Shown one piece after another: positions 7,736-17,437 of a stretch of DNA of 55,300 bases; the first letter of the stretch is position 1; the number at the start of each line of letters is the position of its first letter. A program made the position numbers and the translations under genes. A model generated the notes under the pieces. It saw only the letters and a program-made list of their open reading frames with translations. It was not told the origin of the DNA and did not search any database. The DNA is from Leptospiraceae bacterium (lineage in GTDB: Bacteria > Spirochaetota > Leptospiria > Leptospirales > Leptospiraceae). The DNA lies in assembly GCA_017996175.1 (NCBI GenBank), contig JAGOHK010000019.1, positions 1 through 55,300 of the forward strand, in the 5' to 3' direction.

Positions 7736-9097
7736 TTATAGTTCCTCGTCTGGTGGTGTGAGGAAAATATCTCTTAGCTGGTAGAGCATGTCCTGAAAAT
7801 TTACTTTCTGTTCGATTTTCTGAGTCAAAAACTCGTCTATCGCTTGCTTTTTATGAATTGCTAGGTCGGTCTTAGGGTCTGATCCTTTTACATAGGCATT
7901 TAACATGATTAACTTTTCTGCTTTTTTATAGGTAGAAATAAGCTCTCTGACAAAATCAGAATACATCTTTTGATCTTCCCCAACTACTGCTGGCATAATC
8001 CTAGAGAGAGAAGAAGGAATATCTATTGCAGGATAATGGTTATGTTCCGCAAGATCACGAGATAGAACAATATGACCATCCATATAACCTCTCACTGCAT
8101 CTGCAACAGGGTCATTCATTTCGTCTGGTTCGGTTAATACTGTGTAAATCCCAGTTATACTTCCACCTGTCTTTGAAGTACCGGATCGTTCAATGAGTTT
8201 TGATAATTTAGAAAACACAGAAGCAGAAAATCCGCGAGTAATAGAAGGCTCCCCGTAAGATACCGCAATCTCCCTGTTAGCCTGTGCAAAACGAGTAAGA
8301 GAATCCATCATCAAATTCACATGCATTCCCTGATCGCGAAAGTATTCTGCAACGGATGTCGCGAGTAACGCACAATTCACTTGTTGCATTTTAGGAGAAT
8401 CAGATGTTGCAATAAAAACAACTGTTTTTTCCATTGCCTCCGGACCGATTTCATTTTCCAAAAATTCATTTACTTCACGACCGCGTTCCCCTACAAGAGA
8501 AATAACATTCACATCAGCGTTAGTATACCGAGCAATCATACCGAGTAATGTTGATTTACCTACACCGGAACCAGAAAAAATACCAATTCTTTGTCCGCGA
8601 CCAATGGTGAGTAACCCGTCAATTGCACGAACTCCAGTAATGACAGGCTCTTTTATCATTGGTCGATCTAGTGGATTTGGTGTTTCATTATCAGGAGATC
8701 TTTCTTCACCGGTAACAATGATGCCTTTGCCGTCTATCGGTCTTCCTGCGCCATTCATCACTCTGCCTAATAGCTCTTTGCCGACATGAATAGTAAGTTT
8801 TTTTCCAGAAGAAAATACAAATGCCTTTGGGAAAATTCCACTTACCTCACCGAGAGGCATAAGAGTGTATTTATGCCCATCAAATCCAATAATTTCACAT
8901 TGAAGATAACCCTTACCATCTTGGCGTTCGATTTCCATGATCTCCCCAATCTTAGAATCAGGTGGACCTTGTGAAAAAATTACATTTCCAAGTACTCTCA
9001 TGACCTTACCGCTTTTACGAATCGGCTCGGTTCGATTGACGATTAGTTTATACTTGGAGAGAACGTCAATTTTTTCTGTAAACTTTTTTTCAATCAC
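7736..9097 (-). CDS. fliI: flagellum-specific export ATPase FliI
   Basis: FliI is the hexameric ATPase at the base of the flagellar type III export apparatus. The 453-residue protein, of normal length, has an N-terminal beta-barrel domain, Walker A GSGVGKST (176-183), the GERGREV motif (203-209), the Walker B region LMMDSLTRFAQANREI, and the conserved VLTEPDEMNDPVADAVRG. The start is GTG at 9097; the fliH stop codon lies 9 bp upstream and TAGGA serves as a weak ribosome binding site. Sequence and position in fliFGHIJ leave little doubt. Confidence 0.95.
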   Translation of the reverse strand: MIEKKFTEKIDVLSKYKLIVNRTEPIRKSGKVMRVLGNVIFSQGPPDSKIGEIMEIERQDGKGYLQCEIIGFDGHKYTLMPLGEVSGIFPKAFVFSSGKKLTIHVGKELLGRVMNGAGRPIDGKGIIVTGEERSPDNETPNPLDRPMIKEPVITGVRAIDGLLTIGRGQRIGIFSGSGVGKSTLLGMIARYTNADVNVISLVGERGREVNEFLENEIGPEAMEKTVVFIATSDSPKMQQVNCALLATSVAEYFRDQGMHVNLMMDSLTRFAQANREIAVSYGEPSITRGFSASVFSKLSKLIERSGTSKTGGSITGIYTVLTEPDEMNDPVADAVRGYMDGHIVLSRDLAEHNHYPAIDIPSSLSRIMPAVVGEDQKMYSDFVRELISTYKKAEKLIMLNAYVKGSDPKTDLAIHKKQAIDEFLTQKIEQKVNFQDMLYQLRDIFLTPPDEEL

Positions 9098-9106
9098 AGG
9101 ATAATC

Positions 9107-10042
9107 CTAAATTGGCTCTGCGTTACGAATTGCTTCTTCGATTTCTTTGAGTTGTGTAGAAATACGAGCGTCGATTGCACCCACGTCTGTTTCGATAATA
9201 ACACCACCACGATCAATTCGAGAGTCTTCAAATATATTAACTTTACGTAGAGACTCCATGAGTTTGATGAGTTCGTCTTTATGCGCTGTTGTGATTTCCA
9301 AGTCAGAGAAGTTAACACGAATATCCACACGATCTCTATCTTTGATTCGTTTGAGAGCTTCCCGAATATTATTGAGAACAATTTCTTTACGTTCAATGAT
9401 TTCATCTTTGATAACTTTACGAGCAATGATAAGAATCATTTCGACCATTTGCTTTTCAGAAGCTTGGATAATATCTTCTCGAATATCAATGGCTTTACCG
9501 ACTATCGTTCCTAAACGGTCAATGAGTCGCCTAACTTCACCTTGCCCCTTCTTGAATCCAACCTCACGACCGGCGTCATATCCTCTTTGGTAAGCTTCGT
9601 GTTCAATTTCAGCAACCTTCATTTCTGCTTCTTTGATCATACGTTCTACTTCGAGTTTTGCGCGATCTAAGATTTGTTCTGCCTTTGCACGACCAGAGTC
9701 TTCTTCTGTTTTAACTTTTTCTTTTGAGTCTTGGATTAATTGGAAGGCACGAGTTTTTCCATCTTCTACAATTTTTTCTGCCTTCGCCTCTGCATCTGCA
9801 AGCATCTGGCGGACTTGGTCTTCAGTCTCTTGGCGGTATCTATCTAACTCGGCTTCGATCTCATCAATGGAAGGACCTTGGTACTGCTCAATGATATTGC
9901 CTTCTTGGTCAACTTCAAACTCTTCTTCCTCTTCTGCAGTGTGAAATTTTTTATACTTCTCGGGAATCGCAAGTTCAACTGCGTCACCTGAAGCGGATTG
10001 AGTCTCCGCAATTTGCATTGGTTTAAAAACTAATTTAGCCAT
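9107..10042 (-). CDS. fliH: flagellar assembly protein FliH
   Basis: FliH binds FliI and docks it to the C-ring, acting as the peripheral stator of the export ATPase. The 311-residue protein has a disordered acidic N-terminus, a long coiled coil rich in A/E/K (about 60-150, with repeated AKAEKI-type phrases), and a C-terminal FliH/YscL domain beginning near RRLIDRLGTIVGKAIDIRE and including KVIKDEIIERKEIV and DRGGVIIETDVGAIDARIS. AGGTAGG lies before the ATG, with only 3 bp after the fliG stop codon. Confidence 0.92.
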   Translation of the reverse strand: MAKLVFKPMQIAETQSASGDAVELAIPEKYKKFHTAEEEEEFEVDQEGNIIEQYQGPSIDEIEAELDRYRQETEDQVRQMLADAEAKAEKIVEDGKTRAFQLIQDSKEKVKTEEDSGRAKAEQILDRAKLEVERMIKEAEMKVAEIEHEAYQRGYDAGREVGFKKGQGEVRRLIDRLGTIVGKAIDIREDIIQASEKQMVEMILIIARKVIKDEIIERKEIVLNNIREALKRIKDRDRVDIRVNFSDLEITTAHKDELIKLMESLRKVNIFEDSRIDRGGVIIETDVGAIDARISTQLKEIEEAIRNAEPI

Positions 10043-10045
10043 TGA

Positions 10046-11014
10046 TTAACCTACCTTCCATAATTTAATAGTGCCTTTATCTATTGATTCGTTTAAGAGC
10101 GTAATAATAGCAGTTTGCGCTTCTTCTATTTCTGCAAGCGAAATTGGACCCATCGAATCCATCTCTAATGCAATTTGTTTTGAGAGCCAAGGATCTACTC
10201 TTTCTAAAAGTTTGTCTTTTATCTCAGTTTCTACACCTTTAAAAGAAGATGCAATCACAATTGGATGAATTTGTGCTAAAAATTCAGTTAAAGCAGATCT
10301 ACTCGCGTATTGTAAATCTTCCATTGTATAATAATGTTGATTTATATTTTCAGCGAATAACGGATTCTTTTTTTTGATTTTAGAAAAAAGTCGAAACGAA
10401 ACATGGGGGCTAATACGACTTAGTATCTCTGCCGTAATTTTACTTCCTCTATTTCTAACTTTCGAAACAGTCTGGTTGTTTTTAATTAAATCAAATTTGA
10501 AATTTAAGAAACGTTCTAATTCATTTCGAACAGTTTCAGAATGAAAATCTATTTTATGAATTTCATAGATGATCTCTTCTCTTTTTTTCTCAGGAAAATC
10601 TTCAATGAGAGAAGATGCTTCATCTGGATTAGCAAAACTCATCACAAGAGCAATGGTTCTTGCATCTTCTTCTTTTACGATTAATCCTAATTCGGCTCGT
10701 TTTTTTTTCTTTAACTCTACAAGCGGAGAAACTTTGTTATTCGCAGATTCTTGAATCAACTTTTCGATTTCGCGATTAATCTTTGCCTGGTAAGCAGCCG
10801 TAGAACTTCCGCGTAATCGGTTAAAACTATCGGCAAACTTAGATAAGACACTCTTCTCTTCTACGTTAGTCGGCTTTTGCATCTCTGTTACTTTTTGGAA
10901 AAGTTTTTCTAACTCTTCCTGAGAAAGTTCTGCCAATACTGACTTGGGGATATGTTCCCCAATCAGACTATAGAGAATAGCCGCTTTGCTAGTTTGGTTT
11001 TTGGTCTGTATCAA
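10046..11014 (-). CDS. fliG: flagellar motor switch protein FliG
   Basis: FliG links the MS ring (FliF) to the rest of the C-ring and transmits torque from the stator through its C-terminal charged helix. The 322-residue product matches FliG: a middle segment [27 protein letters not shown] (ARM-M type), and a C-terminal domain with [20 protein letters not shown], the torque-helix region. Start is a TTG at 11014 that overlaps the fliF stop codon (TTGA), with GAGGAGG just upstream, so translation is coupled to fliF. It is slightly shorter than many FliG proteins (330-345 aa). Spirochetes often carry more than one FliG; this is the operon copy. Confidence 0.92.
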   Translation of the reverse strand: MIQTKNQTSKAAILYSLIGEHIPKSVLAELSQEELEKLFQKVTEMQKPTNVEEKSVLSKFADSFNRLRGSSTAAYQAKINREIEKLIQESANNKVSPLVELKKKKRAELGLIVKEEDARTIALVMSFANPDEASSLIEDFPEKKREEIIYEIHKIDFHSETVRNELERFLNFKFDLIKNNQTVSKVRNRGSKITAEILSRISPHVSFRLFSKIKKKNPLFAENINQHYYTMEDLQYASRSALTEFLAQIHPIVIASSFKGVETEIKDKLLERVDPWLSKQIALEMDSMGPISLAEIEEAQTAIITLLNESIDKGTIKLWKVG

Positions 11015-12711
11015 CCTGCCTCCTCTTCAGAAAGCCAAGTTCTGAGTAATTGTGCCACGTCTTCTGGTTTTTCTTTTGCGAGGTTGATCGCATTTTCTAG
11101 AAGTTCTTTTCTGAGTTTTTCGTCGAGGGACAACTCCACGTCTGCCCCTCCTTCTTCCATTACTCGGAGTGCTGCTTCTCTCATCATTTGTTGTTGAGCG
11201 GCTAATTCTTCTTCTCTTAATCTTCTTCTTCTTGCGATTTCTTTTTTGATTGCTCTGTAGATTAGAATTACGAGTATGAGAAAGGTAAGAATTGCGAGTG
11301 AAATTACGATTGCATTTCGAATTGCTTTTTGACGCGCGAGCTCCGCATCTTCCGCAGCAAACTGCGCACTTCTATCTCTAGGAATAGAAATTACGTTCAC
11401 AGAATCGCCTCTTGTTTTATCAATACCTAAAGAACTTTCCAAATTCTTTTTGATATTTCTTAAATCGTCTGCGGCTACTGGTGTGTATGTCCTTTCAAAT
11501 TTATAACCATCTTCGGATTCTTTTTTTGTCCAAACTCCATCAATCACAACACCTAAATTAATCTTGTCGATTTTCCATTTTTGTTTTTTGACATCACTTA
11601 CTTTACGATTAAATTCATAGTTACGAATCTTTTCATCTTTTTCATAATTTGCTTTCTGATAGTCTACATCTTTATAACCCGGCGGAAGATTTGGCTCTGT
11701 TCCTGCGGGACCTTCTGGGGTAAATCCACGACCATTGAATTTTTCAGAAGTTTCTTTGTCTGATACTTTCAGAGAATATCCATCTACTACTTTTGTTTCA
11801 TCGTAAGGAGTATTTGGATTATCCGCAGTTTCAATCACAGGAGAAACAGTATTTTCTTTATAAGATACTTCATCCCAGTTGAGATCGTATTCAAAGCGGG
11901 TAATGTCAACTCTATCTTCTCCAGCGAGTAACCATTGTAAGGTTTTGCGGACGTCGATTAATTTTTTTACTCGTTGTTCGTCTGCAATCCTCATTTTTTC
12001 TTGCACTAGTCTTAATTCAATTTTTTCTTTTTCTAAGTCTTCTTCAAAGTCACTGATGATTTTTCCGGTAGAGTCAGCCACACTTACATCTTCTGGTTTT
12101 AATTTAGGAACACCACGGGAGACTAAGTTTACGATACCTCTAATTTCTTTAGGAGATAATTTGTCTACGCCGGGCACAAAATGGAGAATAACCGCAGCTT
12201 TAACTGGAGTAGTATTATTTTCGAAGTATTCTGTTTCGGGAAATGCAATATTGACATCTGCTTTTTCGATAGAGTGAAGAGTCATGAGAGATTTTTCAAT
12301 GGCACCTTTTAAAGCGCGGTATCTTTTAATATCTTTGTCGAATTGAGTCTCGGTAAATTTTTCTACATCAAAAAGTTCCCAACCTTGCACACCTGCTGGA
12401 ATTAAATTTTCTTGTGCGAGTTTAGTGATAATTTCCTGTCTTTTTTCTGGATCAACCGAAATGATAGAAGTGTCACTCGATGAATATTTAAAACCAAGAG
12501 CGTCTAACTTTTTAGTTATTTCCGAAAAATCTTTTGGTTGTAAGTCCTTAAAAAGAATCACAGCATTCTTATCTAAAGAAAAGGTGGAGAGAATGATGAT
12601 GGCAATGACAACAACAGCAAAAACTGCCCCAACGATAATCTTCTTGGTGCTATCTAATTTAGCGAATAGCTCTTTGATTTGGTTAATAACTTTTTGTAAA
12701 GACTCAGGCAT
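11011..12711 (-). CDS. fliF: flagellar MS-ring protein FliF
   Basis: FliF forms the membrane ring on which the motor is built. The 566-residue product has a first membrane helix near residues 25-45 ([20 protein letters not shown]), YscJ/FliF periplasmic ring domains, a second membrane helix near the C-terminus ([20 protein letters not shown]), and a C-terminal FliG-binding tail ending [15 protein letters not shown] start it at the ATG at 12711, which has GAGGA 6 bases upstream; an in-frame ATG 57 bp earlier adds an unlikely leader. A periplasmic loop holds the peptide [16 protein letters not shown] (encoded at 11644-11691), which also occurs in the DUF4139 protein at 14757-16187. Confidence 0.94.
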   Translation of the reverse strand: MPESLQKVINQIKELFAKLDSTKKIIVGAVFAVVVIAIIILSTFSLDKNAVILFKDLQPKDFSEITKKLDALGFKYSSSDTSIISVDPEKRQEIITKLAQENLIPAGVQGWELFDVEKFTETQFDKDIKRYRALKGAIEKSLMTLHSIEKADVNIAFPETEYFENNTTPVKAAVILHFVPGVDKLSPKEIRGIVNLVSRGVPKLKPEDVSVADSTGKIISDFEEDLEKEKIELRLVQEKMRIADEQRVKKLIDVRKTLQWLLAGEDRVDITRFEYDLNWDEVSYKENTVSPVIETADNPNTPYDETKVVDGYSLKVSDKETSEKFNGRGFTPEGPAGTEPNLPPGYKDVDYQKANYEKDEKIRNYEFNRKVSDVKKQKWKIDKINLGVVIDGVWTKKESEDGYKFERTYTPVAADDLRNIKKNLESSLGIDKTRGDSVNVISIPRDRSAQFAAEDAELARQKAIRNAIVISLAILTFLILVILIYRAIKKEIARRRRLREEELAAQQQMMREAALRVMEEGGADVELSLDEKLRKELLENAINLAKEKPEDVAQLLRTWLSEEEAG

Positions 12712-12760
12712 AAGTATCCTCGGAAAATAAACTCTGTGACATAATAACAAATCGACAAAA

Positions 12761-12791
12761 TTGTACAATTTTTTTTTAAATTTTCTATAAT
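12761..12791 (+). promoter_or_regulatory. candidate sigma70 promoter for the PrsW-like gene
   Basis: TTGTAC at 12761-12766 and TATAAT at 12786-12791 are separated by 19 bp in the 111-bp divergent region between fliF and the PrsW-type gene. The -10 box is a perfect consensus; the spacing is slightly long. Transcription would start about 25 bp before the gene at 12823. Confidence 0.4.
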
Positions 12792-12822
12792 TTTTTGGGA
12801 TTTTTAAAAAACTGCCCCAAAG

Positions 12823-14259
12823 ATGTTTTTTTTTGACTTCAATCTCTATTTGGTACTCAGTTTTGGTGGTGCAATTTTATATAGCTACCAAAATCACTAC
12901 AAAAATCCCCTGATTTATGGAACGAGTGAGCGGGATTATTTAGCTGCAATTATTTTGGGCATTGTGGCAGCAGGTTCATCCCTGGCGCTTCAGTTAGGTT
13001 TGAAGGAATTGGGTTTGCCAGAAAATGCATTTAACACTGCCTTTTTTTACTCTGCACTCATAGAAGAGGTAGTAAAATGCCTATCTATTCTGTTTCTACT
13101 TTGGTATTTTCGAATCAGAGAAGTTTTGTACGACGGTATTTATTATGGGGTCGTCGTTGGGGGAGCATTTGGATTTGTGGAGAACACGTTTTATTCTTCC
13201 ATACTTTCTTTTTGGCCCCTGATGCTGCGCACGATTACTTCCTTGGTTTTACATATGCTAAATGGGGGAATTTTCGGATATTTTTGTATGAAATTCCTCT
13301 TTACCGAAGCAAACTATAAAAGTTGGTTCAAAAATAATGTCAGTGCTGCTTGGACTTTTTCATTCTTTGACTGGGCGTCCTCTTCGAATAGGCGAAAAAG
13401 ATTTTTATATCTACTGGAAGGTTTTGGTCTCGCCTATATTTCGCATGGGGTCTACAATTATTTTGGATTTATTGGTGGTAAGTATCTTATGCTCTTACCT
13501 CTTATTCTTGTTTATAATTTTATATTAGTTGAATTTATTGGTGCATATTCTAAGAGTTCTCTTCCTAAATTTGCCTTGGACTTGATTGAATTATCTATCC
13601 AAGATTACGAGCTAATAAGACGTTATACGAAATATGAACTCTGGCTTTATAACGAACAAAAGTTTTTTAAAAAAACTACGAATCTTTTCCAGAAAGTATC
13701 TCTTAGAAGAAGTCTTTATATTTTGTTTTGTGTTATTTTAAGTATATGCTTTCTTATTTTATATTTTTATTTTCCTGAAATAAGAAAATCCATTTTTAAA
13801 AAAATTTTACTCTACGAATATATAAGTATATTTATCATTTATCCTTTTATGATCGCGATAAGTGTTTTATTCGGAGGTTTAGTTAATCCAGAATTTTTTC
13901 AAAGGCAGGTACTTCGAGTTCCCCTTATATGTGTCTTAGATTTAAAAACAAAACAATACCAAGAAACTACAATGGTTTTTTATCTGACGGGTTACGGCTT
14001 TTATGCGCCCTTTGTCAGCCCAGAGTTACTGCATGGTGAACTCGAACTGAATTTTATCATCGGAACAAAAGAATTCACAGGTCTAAAAGGACTTGCTATT
14101 TGGATTAACGAAAATAGAGACGAACCTATTAGCGCAAAATCTCGATTTTCCGTTTCAGGTGCGCTGATTCGATTTAATAGTTATCCTCTCTCACTCATAC
14201 TTTATTGGAAATGGGCACGTTCGATGTTACGCCTGCGGAATTTTTTTAATTTGATATAG
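12823..14259 (+). CDS. PrsW-family intramembrane metalloprotease
   Basis: PrsW-type proteases (M82) cleave membrane substrates such as anti-sigma factors. This 478-residue membrane protein has the family's motifs in order: EEVVK (81-85), a GFVEN segment ending at N121, a membrane-embedded histidine in [11 protein letters not shown] (H144), and a later SHGVYNY. There are several hydrophobic helices up to about 250, then a cytosolic-looking stretch, two more helices near 290-360, and a C-terminal domain of about 100 residues not seen in Bacillus PrsW. The gene is divergent from the flagellar operon. The start at 12823 has no clear ribosome binding site, so the true start may differ. The protease assignment is good; the substrate is unknown. 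Confidence 0.75.
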   Translation: MFFFDFNLYLVLSFGGAILYSYQNHYKNPLIYGTSERDYLAAIILGIVAAGSSLALQLGLKELGLPENAFNTAFFYSALIEEVVKCLSILFLLWYFRIREVLYDGIYYGVVVGGAFGFVENTFYSSILSFWPLMLRTITSLVLHMLNGGIFGYFCMKFLFTEANYKSWFKNNVSAAWTFSFFDWASSSNRRKRFLYLLEGFGLAYISHGVYNYFGFIGGKYLMLLPLILVYNFILVEFIGAYSKSSLPKFALDLIELSIQDYELIRRYTKYELWLYNEQKFFKKTTNLFQKVSLRRSLYILFCVILSICFLILYFYFPEIRKSIFKKILLYEYISIFIIYPFMIAISVLFGGLVNPEFFQRQVLRVPLICVLDLKTKQYQETTMVFYLTGYGFYAPFVSPELLHGELELNFIIGTKEFTGLKGLAIWINENRDEPISAKSRFSVSGALIRFNSYPLSLILYWKWARSMLRLRNFFNLI

Positions 14260-14280
14260 TATGATTGAAATTTTTTCGTC

Positions 14281-14418
14281 TTAATTTTCGATTTCGCCAC
14301 TAAGTAATTTATCTAGAATAATCTGACATGCATTTTTCAATTGTGGCAACTTGTATTTTACTGCACTCCAGATAATTTCATCTTCAATGTTGAAGTAAGC
14401 TTGAACATTACGCAGCAT
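14281..14418 (-). pseudogene. truncated HEPN (HepT-like) toxin, C-terminal part
   Basis: The frame gives 45 residues (MLRNVQAYFNIEDEIIWSAV then KLPQLKN...ILDKLL) that match the C-terminal third of HEPN/DUF86 proteins, where 'RN...aYf.id.eivW..v...LP.L' is typical. Those proteins are usually about 110-120 residues, so the N-terminal two thirds are missing. It overlaps the end of the nucleotidyltransferase gene by 11 bp in another frame. A deletion that joined the end of the antitoxin frame to the middle of the toxin frame explains this. The conserved RxxxxH motif of HEPN RNases appears as RNVQAY, without the histidine, so it is unlikely to be active. Confidence 0.65.
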
Positions 14419-14710
14419 ATTGAACAGTTTTGAAAATGGATTCTTTCAATAAAGGCTTTATACTTTTAGGGGTAACTAAATCAATTTTACGATGAAAAAT
14501 TTCTTCAAAAAAAAATTTTAATTCCATGTAGTTATCAAAAGTTTTTTTCCCATCTTCAAATTCTACAAGGAAATCGATATCGCTATTTTCGGTTTGGGTA
14601 TTGTCTACAAAAGAACCAAACAGTCCTAATTTAGCTACTCCGAAGCTTTTTAGTTTTGCTTGGTGTTTGATTAATTCTTTGAAAATTAAGTCTTTGTTTA
14701 GCAAGTCCAC
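14408..14710 (-). CDS. MNT-type nucleotidyltransferase (MntA-like antitoxin)
   Basis: This is a 100-residue minimal nucleotidyltransferase with the signature GLFGSFVDNTQTENSDIDFLVEF: GS followed by DxD (SDIDFLV), the metal-binding pair used to transfer NMP or AMP. MNT proteins are the antitoxin halves of MntA/HepT pairs, in which MntA AMPylates the HEPN toxin. Start is a GTG at 14710. The last residues (FKTVQYAA) look abnormal for the family and run into the truncated HEPN remnant, so the 3' end is probably the product of a deletion. It may still be expressed, but without a functional partner. Confidence 0.75.
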   Translation of the reverse strand: MDLLNKDLIFKELIKHQAKLKSFGVAKLGLFGSFVDNTQTENSDIDFLVEFEDGKKTFDNYMELKFFFEEIFHRKIDLVTPKSIKPLLKESIFKTVQYAA

Positions 14711-14756
14711 TTCTCAAATTTAGTTTAGACAGAGGAATTGTCAAGCCTATTCAATC

Positions 14757-16187
14757 TTATTCTGGATACTTATACCAAATTACTTCTTGCGTATACTCTA
14801 TCTTAGCTTCCTCTCCAGCTTTTATGGTCAATTCTGTAAAATAACGAATCTGATCCTTTTTAAATTTATGACTAGTTTCAATAAAACGAACCTCTCCCGT
14901 TTCGTATTGATGGTAATACTTAATTTTAACGGATTCTTTTTTGCCATTTCGAATTCGGATTTCGTGCTTTGCCTGGTATCCTTTCTTTTTTCCTAATTCC
15001 TTTCTAGAAACTTCTCGCCCGTTTACTACGATGTCGAAAGCATTTCCAGAAATAATTTTGATTTCTTCTTTATCAGGCGTATGCTCAATTTTATCTTCAC
15101 CGATAAATTGCTGTAAGCCCCTTGAATCAGATTTATAAAGATGAAACACTCCTTTAGGAAGAGGTCGACCTAGGGAATTTTCTTTATTATTTCGAATTTT
15201 ATACTCGACTTCTGGTTTGTAGTTATCTAGTTCTGTCACCAATCCTGCCCTTATTAAATAGGTTTTTTCTACCTTTACATCCTTGGCAGAAAAAAGTTGG
15301 ATTTGCTTTAATTCTTTATCTGCGATATCTACATTTGTATCCAAGTTATAGAGATAATAATCAGCTAAATTTTCCTGTTCAAATTTATAATTTGCTTTCT
15401 GATAATCGACATCTTTGTAACCAGGAGGAAGATTGCCTGATGGACCATCTGCGACCCAAGATTTATTGAATTCATTTCTAACTAATCTTTTAACACCTCC
15501 AGCGACTAACTGTAAATTAGCATTCTTATAACCAGCACCTGAATTATTCTCAAGGCTCACCCAGCATTGTAGATCTGCATTTTTTTCGTTCTCACTTAGG
15601 CTTAGATTGTAATCTGCCGACCAAGAGAATTTTTCCGTCTGATAAGATACGTCTAAATCAAATTCTTCCGAGCCTTCATTGGAAAGTTTCCAAAGTAAAG
15701 TAGGTCGAATAAATATATTCTCATTTAAGCTTGGGATTACAAACTTGGGGGAGTATTCATCATCTATAATAATTTCATTATTTAGTTTATACATCAATTT
15801 ATTTTCGAAAGAAAGTAATTGAATTTTAATCGGAGGCAAATCACCAGTTTGCGGACGATATCTAATTAAAAAAATTTCTTTTCCTAAGTATTGATTCAAT
15901 AGGCTATCCTTATTGATTACATCATAGCGATAGTTTTGTTCAAGAGTCTTGATATTTGGATTTGAAGCGCTGCTCACTCGAACAGATGCAGGAAGAATTT
16001 CTTTGGCAACATCTTCAAATTTCAGAATCGAAATTCCGCGGGGAAGAGTAGTAATTCGAGATTCTTTGATTAGAGCAAAAGATTCATATACTGTAATCGA
16101 AACAGATTTACGATGAGATTCATTGCTTACTGATTGAGAAAATAGAATAGATGTAAATCCAAGAAAGAATAATATTGTAGTTTTCAT
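14757..16187 (-). CDS. exported DUF4139 domain protein (MuiA-like)
   Basis: A 476-residue protein with a signal peptide (MKTTILFFLGFTSILFSQS). It has the usual arrangement of DUF4139/mucoidy-inhibitor-A relatives: an N-terminal beta domain (VSITVYESFALIKESRIT), a central SWSADYNLSL segment followed by WVSLENNSGAGYKNANLQLVAG, then the YYLYNL...KQIQLFSAKDV segment and a C-terminal beta domain (AKHEIRIRNGKK). Between the last two blocks lies a stretch containing [16 protein letters not shown] (encoded at 15387-15434), identical to a periplasmic segment of FliF 3.7 kb away. Function of the family is not known; periplasmic location is inferred from the signal peptide. It is followed on the same strand by the MNT gene. 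Confidence 0.75.
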   Translation of the reverse strand: MKTTILFFLGFTSILFSQSVSNESHRKSVSITVYESFALIKESRITTLPRGISILKFEDVAKEILPASVRVSSASNPNIKTLEQNYRYDVINKDSLLNQYLGKEIFLIRYRPQTGDLPPIKIQLLSFENKLMYKLNNEIIIDDEYSPKFVIPSLNENIFIRPTLLWKLSNEGSEEFDLDVSYQTEKFSWSADYNLSLSENEKNADLQCWVSLENNSGAGYKNANLQLVAGGVKRLVRNEFNKSWVADGPSGNLPPGYKDVDYQKANYKFEQENLADYYLYNLDTNVDIADKELKQIQLFSAKDVKVEKTYLIRAGLVTELDNYKPEVEYKIRNNKENSLGRPLPKGVFHLYKSDSRGLQQFIGEDKIEHTPDKEEIKIISGNAFDIVVNGREVSRKELGKKKGYQAKHEIRIRNGKKESVKIKYYHQYETGEVRFIETSHKFKKDQIRYFTELTIKAGEEAKIEYTQEVIWYKYPE

Positions 16188-16239
16188 ACGGTAAGGAAAT
16201 GAAATTTTAGTTTTAGAGTAAAGATAAATTTAATATACC

Positions 16240-16884
16240 ATGACTGAAATTCTCTATAGAGACGAAACGCTATTAATCGCTAATAAACCAGCAGGGATTC
16301 CTGTACATGAAACAAAGGATCCGAAGCGAGAAAATTTTACGTCTAACTTACAAAAAGAATTAAACCTGCCTTACCTAAGAACAGCGAATCGTTTGGATTT
16401 AGAAACAAGTGGACTTGTAGTATTTGGATTAAAAGAAGAAACAAACAAAGAAGTTGATGAGATTCTAAAAAGTGCGGATAAGTATTACTTGGCGGTAGTA
16501 GAAGGAAATCCACCGGATGAATTTAAAATCGAATCCTTCTTAAAAGATGGAAACAAACGAGTTACGACAGTAAGAAGTGGTGGTAAAAAAGCAATCACAG
16601 AGTGTAAAACAATTTATCGAAATGAAAAGAAAGGCTATTCGGTAGTATACGCAAAACTTGTAACAGGGAGGCGACATCAAATTCGAATTCATCTTTTTGA
16701 AAAAGGATTTCCAATACTCGGGGATAAAGTCTATACTACTCGCAAGACTCCGCTCGCGCCACGCTGTCTGCTTCATGCATATAAGTTACAATTTAAAAAT
16801 GGGTCAGGTGAGTCCATCATGGTCAAAGCAAATATTCCGAGAGAGATTAATGGGTATTTGCCTGTAGAGATTGTTACCTGGTAA
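16240..16884 (+). CDS. RluA-family RNA pseudouridine synthase
   Basis: The enzyme isomerises uridine to pseudouridine in rRNA or tRNA. The 214-residue product is a bare catalytic domain without an S4 RNA-binding domain, like RluA and RluC-type short forms. It shows motif I-like LLIANKPAGIPVH, the catalytic motif NRLDLETSGLVVF (D53), YYLAVVEG, and VTGRRHQIRIHL near the C-terminus. The first residue of the catalytic motif is N where RluA enzymes usually have H; this variant exists in other members, so activity is likely. The target site cannot be predicted. It is divergent from the DUF4139 gene with 52 bp between starts. Confidence 0.85.
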   Translation: MTEILYRDETLLIANKPAGIPVHETKDPKRENFTSNLQKELNLPYLRTANRLDLETSGLVVFGLKEETNKEVDEILKSADKYYLAVVEGNPPDEFKIESFLKDGNKRVTTVRSGGKKAITECKTIYRNEKKGYSVVYAKLVTGRRHQIRIHLFEKGFPILGDKVYTTRKTPLAPRCLLHAYKLQFKNGSGESIMVKANIPREINGYLPVEIVTW

Positions 16885-17272
16885 TTTATTTCAGATTTTT
16901 ATTTGTGTATCTTTACTGTTACATAAAATGGAAATCAATCAATAAAAATCTGTGAGGATATGTCGGACACCGTCTGAACTTTTATGCTTCGATGATTTGT
17001 TTCTTCTGCTCTCTGCTCTACAATGAAAAAAGCGGAAACCTATTTCTGAAAAGATTTTTTGAAAAATAAAATACTTTTTTAAAAAAAAGATTTGCTATTT
17101 TTTAAAACGTATGCTTATATGAAATTACTGAAGACGAAATCTACGGCGGAATTCGACCACTCACAGAGCCCAAAGGGGCAGAGTATCGAGCTTGTCATAA
17201 GACAAAATCCAATTACAGATATGGTCTTCAGCTAGAAATTAAGTAGACAAATTTTAGCAAAAGGAGAGATAT
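16885..17272. other. intergenic region with a possible gene remnant
   Basis: No complete gene is recognised. From 17115 to 17246 a 43-codon frame reads LYEITEDEIYGGIRPLTEPK and onward to YGLQLEIK before a stop. It looks protein-like but has an in-frame stop 10 bp upstream and no start codon. An overlapping 37-codon ATG frame (from 17119) also exists. I regard this as a possible decayed gene end. The remainder is AT-rich, with a poly-A stretch near 17080-17095. Confidence 0.3.
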
Positions 17273-17398
17273 TTGATCAAGATTTTTCTCACATTGTGTA
17301 TCCTTGCAATTTCTTTAGCAAGTTTTAGTCTATCTGCTTGCGAGGGAAAGGGCAAGTTAGTAGAAGATCCAGCACCGACAGAGATCTCTACAAAATAG
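17273..17398 (+). CDS. 41-aa lipoprotein
   Basis: A short gene with a TTG start at 17273, preceded 6 bases upstream by AAGGAGAG. The product begins MIKIFLTLCILAISLASFSL and has the lipobox LSAC, so the mature lipid-modified protein would start at C23 and have only 19 residues (CEGKGKLVEDPAPTEISTK). Tiny lipoproteins of this kind (entericidin-like in form) are attached to the outer or inner membrane. The strong ribosome binding site and perfect lipobox make it credible despite its size. It is convergent with the large membrane protein gene that ends at 17438. No family was recognised. Confidence 0.65.
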   Translation: MIKIFLTLCILAISLASFSLSACEGKGKLVEDPAPTEISTK

Positions 17399-17437
17399 TT
17401 TCATTTGGATAACCGCTTGGGTGCAATGCTCTTGCGG

